DNA of 64,000 bases from the NCBI RefSeq assembly GCF_014207355.1, contig NZ_JACHEF010000006.1:1-64000 (forward strand), in the 5' to 3' direction. The stretch is from Mesorhizobium sangaii (GTDB taxonomy: Bacteria; Pseudomonadota; Alphaproteobacteria; Rhizobiales; Rhizobiaceae). Of this stretch, positions 43,634 through 51,828 are shown one piece after another. Position 1 is the stretch's first letter; each line of letters starts with the position of its first letter. The notes under the pieces were generated by a model, which saw only the letters and a list, made by a program, of their open reading frames with translations, did not search any database and was not told the DNA's origin. The position numbers and the translations under genes were made by a program.

Positions 43634-44546
43634 GACTGAAATCGACTGGAACCTGATCAAGAGCTTTGTCACCGTGGCGGAGACCGGCAGCCTGTCGGCC
43701 GCCGCTCGGAAGCTCTCGGCCAGCCAGCCGACGCTCGGCCGTCACATCGGCGAACTCGAACAGGCGCTTGATATCACGCTGTTCCGGCGCGGGCGGCGCG
43801 GCTATGAACTGACCGAAGCCGGCAGCACGCTGTTCGAGCGCGGCAAGGCGGTCAGCGAGCAGGCAAGCGCCTTTTCCCTGCTGGCGCTGGGTTCGGTCGA
43901 GGCGATCGAAGGCACGGTGCGTATCGCCGCCAGCGAGGTGGTGGCGGCTTATGTGCTGCCGGAGATAACGGGGCGGCTCGGCATCGAGGAACCCGGCATC
44001 GAGGTCGAGATCGTTGCCTCGAACCAGGTCGAGAACCTGTTGCGCCGCGATGCCGACATCGCCATCCGCATGGTCAAGCCGGGTCAGAATGAGCTGCTGG
44101 CGCGCAAGGTCTGCGATATCAGGCTCTGCGCCTGCGCGGCCAGATCCTATCTCGACAGGCGCGGCCGCCCGCTGCAGCCTGCCGACCTTGTCGAGCACGC
44201 GTTGATCGGCTTCGACCGTAGCGACGAGATGATCAGGGGCTTCACCCAGTATGGCATCCCTGTCACCCGCAACAGCTTCCGCTTCAGGGCCGACAACCAG
44301 ATCGTCTTGTGGGAAGCTGTGCGGACAGGAAACGGCATGGGTCTCGCCCAGGAGCCGCTGGCCGACCGCGATCCATTGGTGGAAAAGGTGCTGCCTGGCC
44401 TGCCGCTGCCGGTGCTACCGGTGTGGCTGGCCATGCATCGCGACGTGCGCACCAGCGTGCGCATCCGCCGCGTGGCGGATTTCCTCTACGAGGAACTCAA
44501 GCGCTATTCGGCCGGCGTGGGGTCGGGCGCGAATTCGGCACGGTGA
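43632..44546 (+). CDS. LysR family regulator
   Basis: Regulator of 304 residues. The winged helix reads NLIKSFVTVAETGSLSAAAR then LSASQPTLGRHIGELEQAL, typical of the family; the rest is a periplasmic-binding-like effector domain. It diverges from the epimerase gene, its probable target. Its 3' end overlaps the converging MFS gene by 43 bases, so the two transcripts would be antisense there. The effector is unknown. Confidence 0.92.
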   Translation: MTEIDWNLIKSFVTVAETGSLSAAARKLSASQPTLGRHIGELEQALDITLFRRGRRGYELTEAGSTLFERGKAVSEQASAFSLLALGSVEAIEGTVRIAASEVVAAYVLPEITGRLGIEEPGIEVEIVASNQVENLLRRDADIAIRMVKPGQNELLARKVCDIRLCACAARSYLDRRGRPLQPADLVEHALIGFDRSDEMIRGFTQYGIPVTRNSFRFRADNQIVLWEAVRTGNGMGLAQEPLADRDPLVEKVLPGLPLPVLPVWLAMHRDVRTSVRIRRVADFLYEELKRYSAGVGSGANSAR

Positions 44547-45685
44547 GCAAGCCCGGCCATCAGCAGCACGACGACCAGCAGCACGGACATGGCGACGAAG
44601 ATCGGGCCGAAGCTCAAATGCTCGGCAACGAAACCGATCGCCGACGGCGCCACCAATATGCCGGAATAGCCCATGGTCGTGACCACGCTCATGCCGGTGC
44701 CCGACGACATGCCTTCCTGGTTGCCGCCGGCCGAAAAGATGATCGGCACCATGTTGGCGATGCCGAAGCCGCATAAGGCAAAGGCCGCGATGGCAAGCCA
44801 GGGCGAGGGTGACAGTCCGGCGATCAGCATGCCGGCGGCAGCGACGAGCGCCGACGCGCGCAACGTCATCACCGCGCCGAGACGGTTGCGAACGCCGTCG
44901 CCGAAGAAGCGCATGATTGCCATGACACCGGAGAAGGCGGCATAGGCAAGGCCGGCAACGGCAAGGTCTGCACCGAGTTCCTGCCTGAGATACAGTGCCG
45001 CCCAGTCGAGCACCGCGCCTTCGGAAATCATCGTCAGCAGCGCCATCAGGCCGACGAGGTAGACCAGCGGATTTGCCGGTAGCGCGAATTTATGATGCTC
45101 GGTCGCCTGCGGCCTGTCCTCGGCGACCAGATGGCGAACCGCCACCGCGATCACCGCGAAGGCTAGCGCCGTCACCACCGCCGCGTGGGCGAGGTGGCCG
45201 TAGTGCTGGATGGCAAAGCCGCCGAGGCCGCCGCCGGCGAAACCGCCAAGGCTCCAGAAGCCGTGCGAGGACGACATGATGGCGCGGGATAGTCGCCGTT
45301 CGACCACCACCGCATTGGCATTCATGGCGACGTCCATGCCGCCGATCGAGCCACCGAAGATGAACATGGCGATGGCCGCCAGTGGTACGTTGGGAGCCAG
45401 CGCCACGACCAGCAGGCCGAGGCTGCCGCAAAGACCGAACCAGCGCAGCACGGTGCGCGAACCTTGTTTCGAGATCAGGTGGCCGCACCAGGTCATGGCG
45501 GTGACGGCGCCGGCGCCGAACAGCAGGATCAGCAGGCCGAGCGTGAACTTGGTGATCTCCAGCCGGGTCAGGAACACCGGAATCTGCGGCGCCCAGCTGC
45601 CGGTCAGGAAGCCGTTGGCGAGGAAAATAGCCGCAACGGCCCATCGTCCGCGCATTGCAGTCAGCATGGCACTTGACGCGTTCAT
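44504..45685 (-). CDS. MFS transporter
   Basis: Inner-membrane protein of 393 residues with about twelve helices. The N-terminal text ANGFLTGSWAPQIPVFLTRL and the conserved SSHGFWSLGGFAGGGLGG resemble the YbjJ/FucP-like branch of the superfamily. The substrate is unknown. The gene converges on and overlaps the LysR gene by 43 bases. No partner gene is adjacent upstream. Confidence 0.87.
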   Translation of the reverse strand: MNASSAMLTAMRGRWAVAAIFLANGFLTGSWAPQIPVFLTRLEITKFTLGLLILLFGAGAVTAMTWCGHLISKQGSRTVLRWFGLCGSLGLLVVALAPNVPLAAIAMFIFGGSIGGMDVAMNANAVVVERRLSRAIMSSSHGFWSLGGFAGGGLGGFAIQHYGHLAHAAVVTALAFAVIAVAVRHLVAEDRPQATEHHKFALPANPLVYLVGLMALLTMISEGAVLDWAALYLRQELGADLAVAGLAYAAFSGVMAIMRFFGDGVRNRLGAVMTLRASALVAAAGMLIAGLSPSPWLAIAAFALCGFGIANMVPIIFSAGGNQEGMSSGTGMSVVTTMGYSGILVAPSAIGFVAEHLSFGPIFVAMSVLLVVVLLMAGLAHRAEFAPDPTPAE

Positions 45686-45811
45686 AATGCGAATCCGGTC
45701 AGAAAATGGCTTCGCGCGGCAAATTAGATCGATTCAATTTCCAGTCAAGCAATCTCTCGGAGAAAGCGCTTGGGCCAAACTTAGCCCTGGAAATGGGGTG
45801 TCGGAAGTAAC

Positions 45812-46120
45812 CTAATGGTCCTTGGGCCGCCGCGCCTCGAATTCAGCCTTCTTGGCATCGGAGGCCTCGGTCTGGTTGAGCGCCTGCCATTCGGCATAGG
45901 GCATGCCGTAGACGATCTCGCGCGACTGGTCCTTGGACAGGCCGACGCCTTCGGCCTCGGCTGCTTCGCGATACCAGTTCGACAGGCAGTTGCGGCAGAA
46001 GCCGGCGAGGTTCATCAAGTCGATGTTCTGCACGTCGTTGCGCTCGCGCAGGTGTTCGACCAGCCGGCGAAAGGCGGCAGCCTCGAAATCGCGCTTCTGC
46101 TCGTCACTGAGTTCGGTCAT
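45812..46120 (-). CDS. DUF1244 family protein
   Basis: Conserved small protein of 102 residues found in proteobacteria, with the signature FRRLVEHLRERNDVQNIDLM then NLAGFCRNCLSNWY. The paired cysteines suggest metal binding or a redox role, but the function is unknown. It follows the N-formylglutamate amidohydrolase gene by 18 bases in the same direction, so the two probably form an operon. Confidence 0.9.
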   Translation of the reverse strand: MTELSDEQKRDFEAAAFRRLVEHLRERNDVQNIDLMNLAGFCRNCLSNWYREAAEAEGVGLSKDQSREIVYGMPYAEWQALNQTEASDAKKAEFEARRPKDH

Positions 46121-46138
46121 CGAAACCTCCTTGCGGCT

Positions 46139-46936
46139 CTACAACGGCCCGGTTCGGGAGCCGAATTGCTTGACCACATGTATATCGGGACGGCGGTCGA
46201 TCGCGTCAACGATCGGCGCCAGGCGCTGCGCCCAGGCGATCGCGCCCTCCTGGTCCGATATCAGATCCTGGCGGATCTCGATCAGCGCATGGGCGAAGCC
46301 GTTGACGATGGCGTGCTTGTACATGGTGTCGCCGCGCAACGCACCGTCATAGGGTTCGTTGTCGCCAACCACGAGGCTCTTGTCGGCGGCCAGCATGTCG
46401 ATCAGCGGCCGCGCCACCCGGTCATCCCGGTCCCACAGGATGCCGACATGCCAGGGACGTTGGATCCCTTGCATGGCCGGGGTGAATGAATGCACCGAGA
46501 AGATGAAGGGCGTCTGGGCAGAGGCCTGCGCCACCGAGGCAATCATGGCGCCGACGGCGTCGTGATAGGGCCGGTAGAAGCGGTCGAGCCGCCTTTCGCG
46601 CTCCTCCGCGGCAATCGGGTAGTTTCCGGGCACAACGGTGCCGTCATAGAGCTGGCGAATGAGCGTCGGATCATCCTCGCCGCGATTGGGGTCGATCAGC
46701 AGCCGCGAGAAATTGGCGAGCACCGCAGGCACGCCGAGCAAGGCAGCCAGTTCGCGCGTCACCGCCTCGACGCCGATATCATAGGCGATGTGACGCTCGA
46801 ACTCCGCCGCCGGCAAGCCGAGGCTGCCATAGTCCTCCGGCAGATCGCGGCGGGCATGGTCGCCCAGGAGCACAATGCCTCGCTTGCGGTCGCCTTCGAC
46901 GATGTCGAAAGGCGCGAAAACTGTGGATCGGGTCAT
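46139..46936 (-). CDS. N-formylglutamate amidohydrolase family protein
   Basis: Protein of 265 residues that resembles N-formylglutamate deformylase, the last step of one histidine degradation route. Visible text includes GDHARRDLPEDYGSLGLP, SRLLIDPNRGEDDP and VHSFTPAMQG, with His/Asp/Glu residues for zinc. No other hut gene lies nearby, so the true substrate may differ. The start at 46936 (MTRSTVFAPF) was chosen; the longer frame to 47101 adds residues with no family likeness. It is co-directional with the DUF1244 gene. Confidence 0.85.
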   Translation of the reverse strand: MTRSTVFAPFDIVEGDRKRGIVLLGDHARRDLPEDYGSLGLPAAEFERHIAYDIGVEAVTRELAALLGVPAVLANFSRLLIDPNRGEDDPTLIRQLYDGTVVPGNYPIAAEERERRLDRFYRPYHDAVGAMIASVAQASAQTPFIFSVHSFTPAMQGIQRPWHVGILWDRDDRVARPLIDMLAADKSLVVGDNEPYDGALRGDTMYKHAIVNGFAHALIEIRQDLISDQEGAIAWAQRLAPIVDAIDRRPDIHVVKQFGSRTGPL

Positions 46937-47151
46937 TGGCGGGAAATGGTCTGTTCGCTGGCTTCCGGGGAGGGTGCTATCGTCATTCCACGAAGACGAC
47001 GCTTGCGCAATGCCGTTGTTTGGCCAAGGTTTCCCGGGAAATCTGGCAGAAGTCGGCGAATTGTGCGCCGGAGCCTTTCTAAATCGATTGGAATTGGACA
47101 AAACGGCGCGTTGACATGCGCCCGGACTTTTCCGAAAAGGGGCGCAGAGAG

Positions 47152-47670
47152 ATGCAGATGTGGTTCTTGAGGGGTTTTCGGATGGGTTCCGCCGGCAGGC
47201 AGCGCAGGCGCTCTGCCTTTGCCATGCCGCTGCTGATCCTTGCCGTGGGCCTGTCGGCGACGGTCATGGCCTCGCCGGCGCGTGCCGATTTCCGTGTCTG
47301 CAACGCCACGCAGAACCTGGTCGGCGTCGGCATCGGCTATCGCGCCAAGGCCGGCTGGATCACCGAGGGCTGGTGGCACATCGAAGGATCGAGCTGCAAG
47401 ACGCTGATCGAAGGGCCGCTGTCATCAAGGTTTTACTATCTTTATGCAGAAGACGCCGAACGCGGTGGGCGCTGGGACGGCCCGATCAACATGTGCGTGG
47501 CTGAAAAAGAGTTCAAGATCGCCGGCGTAACCGATTGCGTCGCCCGGGGCTTTCAGCGCGCCGGATTCCAGGAATATGACACGGGCGAACAGGCAAGCTG
47601 GATGGTCCAGCTGACCGATGAGCCCGCAACGGGAGGCGCTCCAGCCGCCCCGGGAACGAACAGTCAATGA
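47152..47670 (+). CDS. DUF1036 family exported protein
   Basis: Secreted or membrane-anchored protein of about 172 residues. A hydrophobic signal (AMPLLILAVGLSATVMASPA then RADF) is followed by the DUF1036 domain, with cysteines in RVCNATQN, SSCKTL, MCVAEKEF and TDCVARG that probably form disulfides. The start is uncertain: ATGs at 47116, 47152, 47158 and 47182 are all in frame; 47152 has the better upstream site. The stop overlaps the pyruvate kinase start, so the two are translationally coupled. The function is unknown. Confidence 0.83.
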   Translation: MQMWFLRGFRMGSAGRQRRRSAFAMPLLILAVGLSATVMASPARADFRVCNATQNLVGVGIGYRAKAGWITEGWWHIEGSSCKTLIEGPLSSRFYYLYAEDAERGGRWDGPINMCVAEKEFKIAGVTDCVARGFQRAGFQEYDTGEQASWMVQLTDEPATGGAPAAPGTNSQ

Positions 47671-49103
47671 GACGTAGCCGCAAGGTCAAGATCCTAGCCA
47701 CCATCGGTCCGGCCTCCTCGTCGGAGGAGATGCTGAAGAAATTGTTCGAAGCGGGCGCCGATGTGTTCCGCATCAATATGAGCCATACCGATCACGAGCT
47801 GATGCGCACGCTGGTCGGGCGCATCCGTACCGTCGAGGAAGCGGTCGGCCGGCCGATCGGTATTCTGGCCGACCTGCAAGGCCCGAAGCTGCGCGTTGGC
47901 AAGTTCGCCAAAGGCAAGGAAGTGCTGACTGTCGGCCAGACCTTCACGCTCGACAACAATCCCGAGCCGGGCACGTCAACCAGGGTCTACCTGCCGCATC
48001 CGGAAATCCTGAGCTCTGTCGAAGCCGGTCATCGCTTGCTGATCGACGATGGCAAGCTCGAATTGAAGGCGGTGAGAAGCGACGGCAAGTCGATCGTCTG
48101 CACGGTCATTGCCGGCACCACGATTTCCGACAAGAAGGGCGTCAGCCTGCCTGATACCGACCTGCCGGTCGGCGCGCTGACCGAGAAGGACCGCAAGGAT
48201 CTCGACGCCGTGCTGTCGACGGGCGTCGACTGGGTCGCGCTGTCGTTCGTGCAGCGGCCGGAGGATCTGGCCGAAGCGCGCAAGATCGCGCGCGGCCGGG
48301 CATTGATCATGGCCAAGATCGAAAAGCCGCAGGCCGTTGCGCGGCTGGCCGAGATCATCGAATTGTCCGACGCGCTGATGGTCGCCCGTGGCGATCTCGG
48401 TGTCGAAATGCCGCTCGAGGCGGTGCCCGGCATCCAGAAGCAGATCACGCGCGCCGCGCGCCGCGCCGGCAAGCCGGTGGTGGTAGCAACGCAGATGTTG
48501 GAATCGATGATCACCGCACCCGTGCCGACCCGCGCCGAGGTGTCCGATGTTTCGATCGCCGTCTTCGAAGGCGCCGACGCCATCATGCTGTCGGCGGAAT
48601 CCGCCGCCGGTGCCTATCCGGTCGAAGCGGTGGCGATGATGGACCGCATCGCCACCAAGGTCGAAACCGATCCGACCTATGCCGGCATCATCAATGCGCA
48701 GCGCTCCGAGCCGGAAGCGACCGGCGCCGACGCCATTTCGCTGGCCGCCCGCGAAATCGCCGAGACGCTGAAACTATCGGCGATCATCACCTATACGGCG
48801 TCCGGCACCACCGGCCTGCGCGCCGCCCGCGAGCGTCCGCAAGTGCCGATCATCGCGCTTTCGCCGATCGTCAACACGGCGCGGCGGCTGTCGCTGCTGT
48901 GGGGCACGCATTGCGTCGTCTCGCCCGATGCCAGCGACCTCGACGACATGGTCAACCGCGCCTGCCGCATCGCCTTCGATGAAGGTTTCGGCAAGCCGGG
49001 CGATCGTGTCATCATCACTGCCGGCGTACCGCTGAGGACCCCGGGTTCGACCAACATGCTGCGCATCGCCTATGTCGGGTCGGACGTGCAAAGCAGCCGG
49101 TAG
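47667..49103 (+). CDS. pyk: Pyruvate kinase
   Basis: Glycolytic enzyme of 478 residues making ATP and pyruvate from phosphoenolpyruvate. It starts with the family text RSRKVKILATIGPASSS. The lysine of IMAKIEKPQAV and the Mg-binding VARGDLGVEMP are present, and the C-terminal allosteric domain (AAREIAETLKLSAIITYTAS) is complete. The ATG overlaps the stop of the DUF1036 gene by four bases, an arrangement that couples a central metabolic enzyme to an exported protein of unknown role. Confidence 0.96.
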   Translation: MRRSRKVKILATIGPASSSEEMLKKLFEAGADVFRINMSHTDHELMRTLVGRIRTVEEAVGRPIGILADLQGPKLRVGKFAKGKEVLTVGQTFTLDNNPEPGTSTRVYLPHPEILSSVEAGHRLLIDDGKLELKAVRSDGKSIVCTVIAGTTISDKKGVSLPDTDLPVGALTEKDRKDLDAVLSTGVDWVALSFVQRPEDLAEARKIARGRALIMAKIEKPQAVARLAEIIELSDALMVARGDLGVEMPLEAVPGIQKQITRAARRAGKPVVVATQMLESMITAPVPTRAEVSDVSIAVFEGADAIMLSAESAAGAYPVEAVAMMDRIATKVETDPTYAGIINAQRSEPEATGADAISLAAREIAETLKLSAIITYTASGTTGLRAARERPQVPIIALSPIVNTARRLSLLWGTHCVVSPDASDLDDMVNRACRIAFDEGFGKPGDRVIITAGVPLRTPGSTNMLRIAYVGSDVQSSR

Positions 49104-49131
49104 ATCGGTTCGTCTGAACCAGCAAGCGTGA

Positions 49132-50199
49132 TCAGGTCGGCGCGAGTTCGGCCTGCGGCACCTTGATGTCGGCGCATTTGCCGGCGCCGTAGGCGTCGCC
49201 GGCGATGCGCGCTTCCACGTCCCTGGCCATCGCCTGCAGGTCGATATCCTTGCCGGCGGCCTTCTCGATGGCGCCGACGACCAGGTCGGGGGCAATCCAG
49301 TCCGGCTTATGGCCGAGATTGTGCACCCAGACCAGTTCGGCGCCGGCAATGTCGCGGACGAGGCCGACCGAGTGAATCTCCGCATAGACGACCTTGTCGC
49401 GGTCGCCCGAAATGACCACGGTCGGCGCCTTGATCTCGGCGTAGTGGGGGGCGGCGCCAAGGGCATAGCGATAGAGCCCGGCGACGTCGGTGGCGTTGGC
49501 GCGAAAGGCCGGTGGCCGCAGCACCAGCGGGATCGAGGCCGTGGCGAGATAATTGTACGGCACCTTGTTGGGCGAGAAGACGCAGGTCGTGGCATCAGCC
49601 ATCTGCAGCGTTCCCGCGGGATAGCTCAGCGTCTCGGAGAACAGCCAGCCGATCACCGGAATGGTTGTCAGATCATAGTACCAGGAGGTTGCGCCGCCCG
49701 GCCAGGGATGGGTCGCCGGCGCGAGAAAGACCAGCCCAAGCGTCTTGTCGGCATGCTCGCGGCCAAACGCGGTGGTCGCGGCGGCGCCGAAGGAATGGCC
49801 GACGACGACAGCTCGCTTCATGCCGAGACGGTCCATCAGCGCGGCGATGGTGTTGGCCTGGGCCGACGGGCTTTCGTTGTTGCCCGGGCCACGCCCCGAC
49901 CAGCCGAACCCCGGCCGGTCGAAGAACAGCATTTCGGCGCGGCCTTCGAGCAGCGGCCGCAGCGGCAGCATCTGATCCCTGAGATTGGCGCTGGCGCCAT
50001 GGATGAAGACGATCGGCGGCAGCGTGGCGTTCGCAGGCGCCGGAACATGCACATAATGGATGCGAGCGCCATTGATGTCGGCGAAGTCGCCGATCGGCGG
50101 ATTGCGCCGCTCGATCAGCCATGAGCCGACGCGGGTGACGCCGACAAGGCCGAAGACAAGCGCCATCAGGAAGGCGAGGGCAGCGTATATGAGGTTCAT
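49132..50199 (-). CDS. Alpha/beta hydrolase, membrane-anchored
   Basis: Protein of 355 residues. A single N-terminal helix (LIYAALAFLMALVFGLVG) anchors it, and the rest is an alpha/beta hydrolase: oxyanion loop HGASAN, nucleophile GHSFGAA, acid in SGDRDKVV and histidine in LGHKPDW. It may be a lipase, esterase or similar; the substrate is unknown. The start at 50199 (MNLIYAALAF) was chosen over an upstream ATG at 50283 in repetitive DNA. It converges on pyk. Confidence 0.88.
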   Translation of the reverse strand: MNLIYAALAFLMALVFGLVGVTRVGSWLIERRNPPIGDFADINGARIHYVHVPAPANATLPPIVFIHGASANLRDQMLPLRPLLEGRAEMLFFDRPGFGWSGRGPGNNESPSAQANTIAALMDRLGMKRAVVVGHSFGAAATTAFGREHADKTLGLVFLAPATHPWPGGATSWYYDLTTIPVIGWLFSETLSYPAGTLQMADATTCVFSPNKVPYNYLATASIPLVLRPPAFRANATDVAGLYRYALGAAPHYAEIKAPTVVISGDRDKVVYAEIHSVGLVRDIAGAELVWVHNLGHKPDWIAPDLVVGAIEKAAGKDIDLQAMARDVEARIAGDAYGAGKCADIKVPQAELAPT

Positions 50200-50230
50200 G
50201 CGGGGAAATACGGGCTGGAGCGGAATTAGT

Positions 50231-50322
50231 TTTGGGTAGGGCAGTAGGGGTATCTGCTCCGCGAGGCAATCCACACTGCTCACCTACTACCCTACTGCCT
50301 TACTCCCCTATTCCCTTACTCC
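50231..50322. repeat. CCCTACT-like repeat tract with inverted repeat
   Basis: The gap before the hydrolase gene holds a run of related pyrimidine-rich units (ACTACCCTACTGCCTTACTC and then CCCTATTCCCTTACTCC) at about 50284-50322. GGCAGTAGGG (50240-50249) is the complement of CCCTACTGCC (50290-50299), so part can fold into a hairpin. Confidence 0.6.
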
Positions 50323-50326
50323 TTGA

Positions 50327-50932
50327 TCAAATGCCTTCGCCGGCAAGCTCTTCCGACAGTGTGGCGACCTGGTCCTGGGCGCTGCGCATCATCGGATAGA
50401 TGGCCAGCACCTTCTGCCAGGCCTCGAGCGCCGATTGCTTGTGGCCAGTCAGCGCCATGATCTGCGCCAGGCCGGACAGCGCACCGAAATGGCGCGGCTC
50501 GAGCTGCAGCGTATGGTCGATGTCGGACATCGACTTACCGTAGTTCTTCATCATGAAATGCACGGTGGCGCGCCGGTTCCAGCCTTCGGCATAGGTCGGC
50601 TGCAGGGTCACCACCTGGTCGAGGAAATCGAGCGCGACATCGAATTTCTGGCCTTCGATGGCCTTTTGCGACCACATCATCATCAGGTCGATCGAGGCGC
50701 TGCCGGATTGGAACCACTCGCTCCAGATGTTGCCGGCAATGCGCTCGGCAGCCTTTTCGTTGCGCTCGCGCTTCAGGTCGCTGAACAGCTGGTCGAGATG
50801 GGCCTGTTTCGTCATCACCGGCGGTGGGGCATCCGGGGCCGCCGGCGCAGTCGCCTGATCATCCGCCCGGGCCGGCAAGGCGACGGCACCGGAAACAAGG
50901 AAGATCGCCAGAAATGCAAAAAGAATCCGCAT
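50327..50932 (-). CDS. Exported TPR-repeat protein
   Basis: Periplasmic protein of 201 residues. The signal peptide ends LPARADDQ. Residues 60-190 form tetratricopeptide-like helices, for example AEGWNRRATVHFMMKNYGKS and PRHFGALSGLAQIMALTGHK, so a protein-binding scaffold is likely. The partner is unknown. It lies 127 bases upstream of the hydrolase gene in the same direction, with the repeat tract between. Confidence 0.86.
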   Translation of the reverse strand: MRILFAFLAIFLVSGAVALPARADDQATAPAAPDAPPPVMTKQAHLDQLFSDLKRERNEKAAERIAGNIWSEWFQSGSASIDLMMMWSQKAIEGQKFDVALDFLDQVVTLQPTYAEGWNRRATVHFMMKNYGKSMSDIDHTLQLEPRHFGALSGLAQIMALTGHKQSALEAWQKVLAIYPMMRSAQDQVATLSEELAGEGI

Positions 50933-51044
50933 CGCCCGACTCTAATCCCGGGCGGCGGAACATCAAAGTGATTTTACCGTGAGAAGGTCGGAGGACCGAC
51001 GACACGCATCAATTGGCGGAGGCACGAAGCCTCCGGCCGAAAGC

Positions 51045-51170
51045 TCAGCCCTGGCGTGCCTTGTAGCGCGGGGCGGTCTTGTTGATGATGTAGACGCGGC
51101 CCTTGCGGCGAACCAGCTGGTTGTCGCGATGACGCGCCTTCAGCGCCTTGAGCGAATTCTTGATCTTCAT
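51045..51170 (-). CDS. rpmJ: 50S ribosomal protein L36
   Basis: A 41-residue gene read on the minus strand: MKIKNSLKALKARHRDNQLV followed by RRKGRVYIINKTAPRYKARQG. This is L36 of the form without the C-C-C-H zinc site, which is the usual one in alphaproteobacteria. It stands alone. Its leader has a 15-base palindrome and an 8-base stem that may regulate it. Confidence 0.95.
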   Translation of the reverse strand: MKIKNSLKALKARHRDNQLVRRKGRVYIINKTAPRYKARQG

Positions 51171-51189
51171 GGTCTTGCCTGTCGGTGTG

Positions 51190-51236
51190 GACCCGGTCCG
51201 GGTCGAAATTTTAAGGCGCGCCAGAAGACGCGCCTT
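51190..51236 (-). promoter_or_regulatory. rpmJ leader structures
   Basis: GACCCGGTCCGGGTC (51190-51204) is a perfect palindrome 20 bases upstream of the rpmJ ATG. Further up, AAGGCGCG (51213-51220) and CGCGCCTT (51229-51236) form a stem. Both would be in the rpmJ transcript and may be a ribosomal-protein leader or an upstream terminator. The rest of the gap to 51399 shows nothing. Confidence 0.45.
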
Positions 51237-51399
51237 TGAACTGTGGGTGGCTCATAAACGAGGAGCCTTGTCCGTGTCAACCGCAAGCGTGCTCTACCTC
51301 GCCATATCATCAAATATCCGCCATGTCGGCCTGGCGGCATTGCGCGCCCTCCGGCCGGCTGGGATGATGCGGCCGCCGTTTAGTGATTTGGGGATGAAT

Positions 51400-51813
51400 A
51401 TGCGCCGAACTTTCCTGTCCGCCTGCCTTGTCTTGCTGGCGGGAGCTTCGGCTGCCCGGGCGCAGGATTGCGACCGCAGCGACGACAGCCAGCAGATGAT
51501 GAACATCTGTGCCGGAGAGGACTACCAGGCCGCCGACGCCAGGCTCAACAAGACCTACCAGGACCTCATCAACTCGGACGATGCCGACAGCAGGAAATTG
51601 CTGCAGGCGGCGCAACGCGCCTGGATCGCCTTCCGCGATGCCGAATGCGCTCACTCCACCGCGGCCAGCGAGGGCGGCTCGATCCATTCGATGGAAGTTT
51701 CGCAATGCCTGACCAGGCTGACCAACGACCGCACCAAGCAGCTCGCTGCCGCGGCCAATTGCGAGGAAGGTGACGCGAGTTGCGCCAGTTCTGACGAGGA
51801 CGACGTGCAATAA
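51400..51813 (+). CDS. LprI/DUF1311 family exported protein
   Basis: Secreted protein of 137 residues. The signal peptide ends SAARAQDC. The body has the lysozyme-inhibitor LprI N-terminal type text, CAGEDYQAADARLNKTYQDL and RAWIAFRDAEC, with six cysteines likely to form disulfides; the tail is acidic (SSDEDDVQ). Homologues bind lysozyme, so protection of the cell wall from host or environmental lysozyme is possible. The start at 51400 has GGGGA upstream; an ATG at 51394 would add two residues. It converges on purK. Confidence 0.85.
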   Translation: MRRTFLSACLVLLAGASAARAQDCDRSDDSQQMMNICAGEDYQAADARLNKTYQDLINSDDADSRKLLQAAQRAWIAFRDAECAHSTAASEGGSIHSMEVSQCLTRLTNDRTKQLAAAANCEEGDASCASSDEDDVQ

Positions 51814-51828
51814 AAGCGCGTTGTGAAG

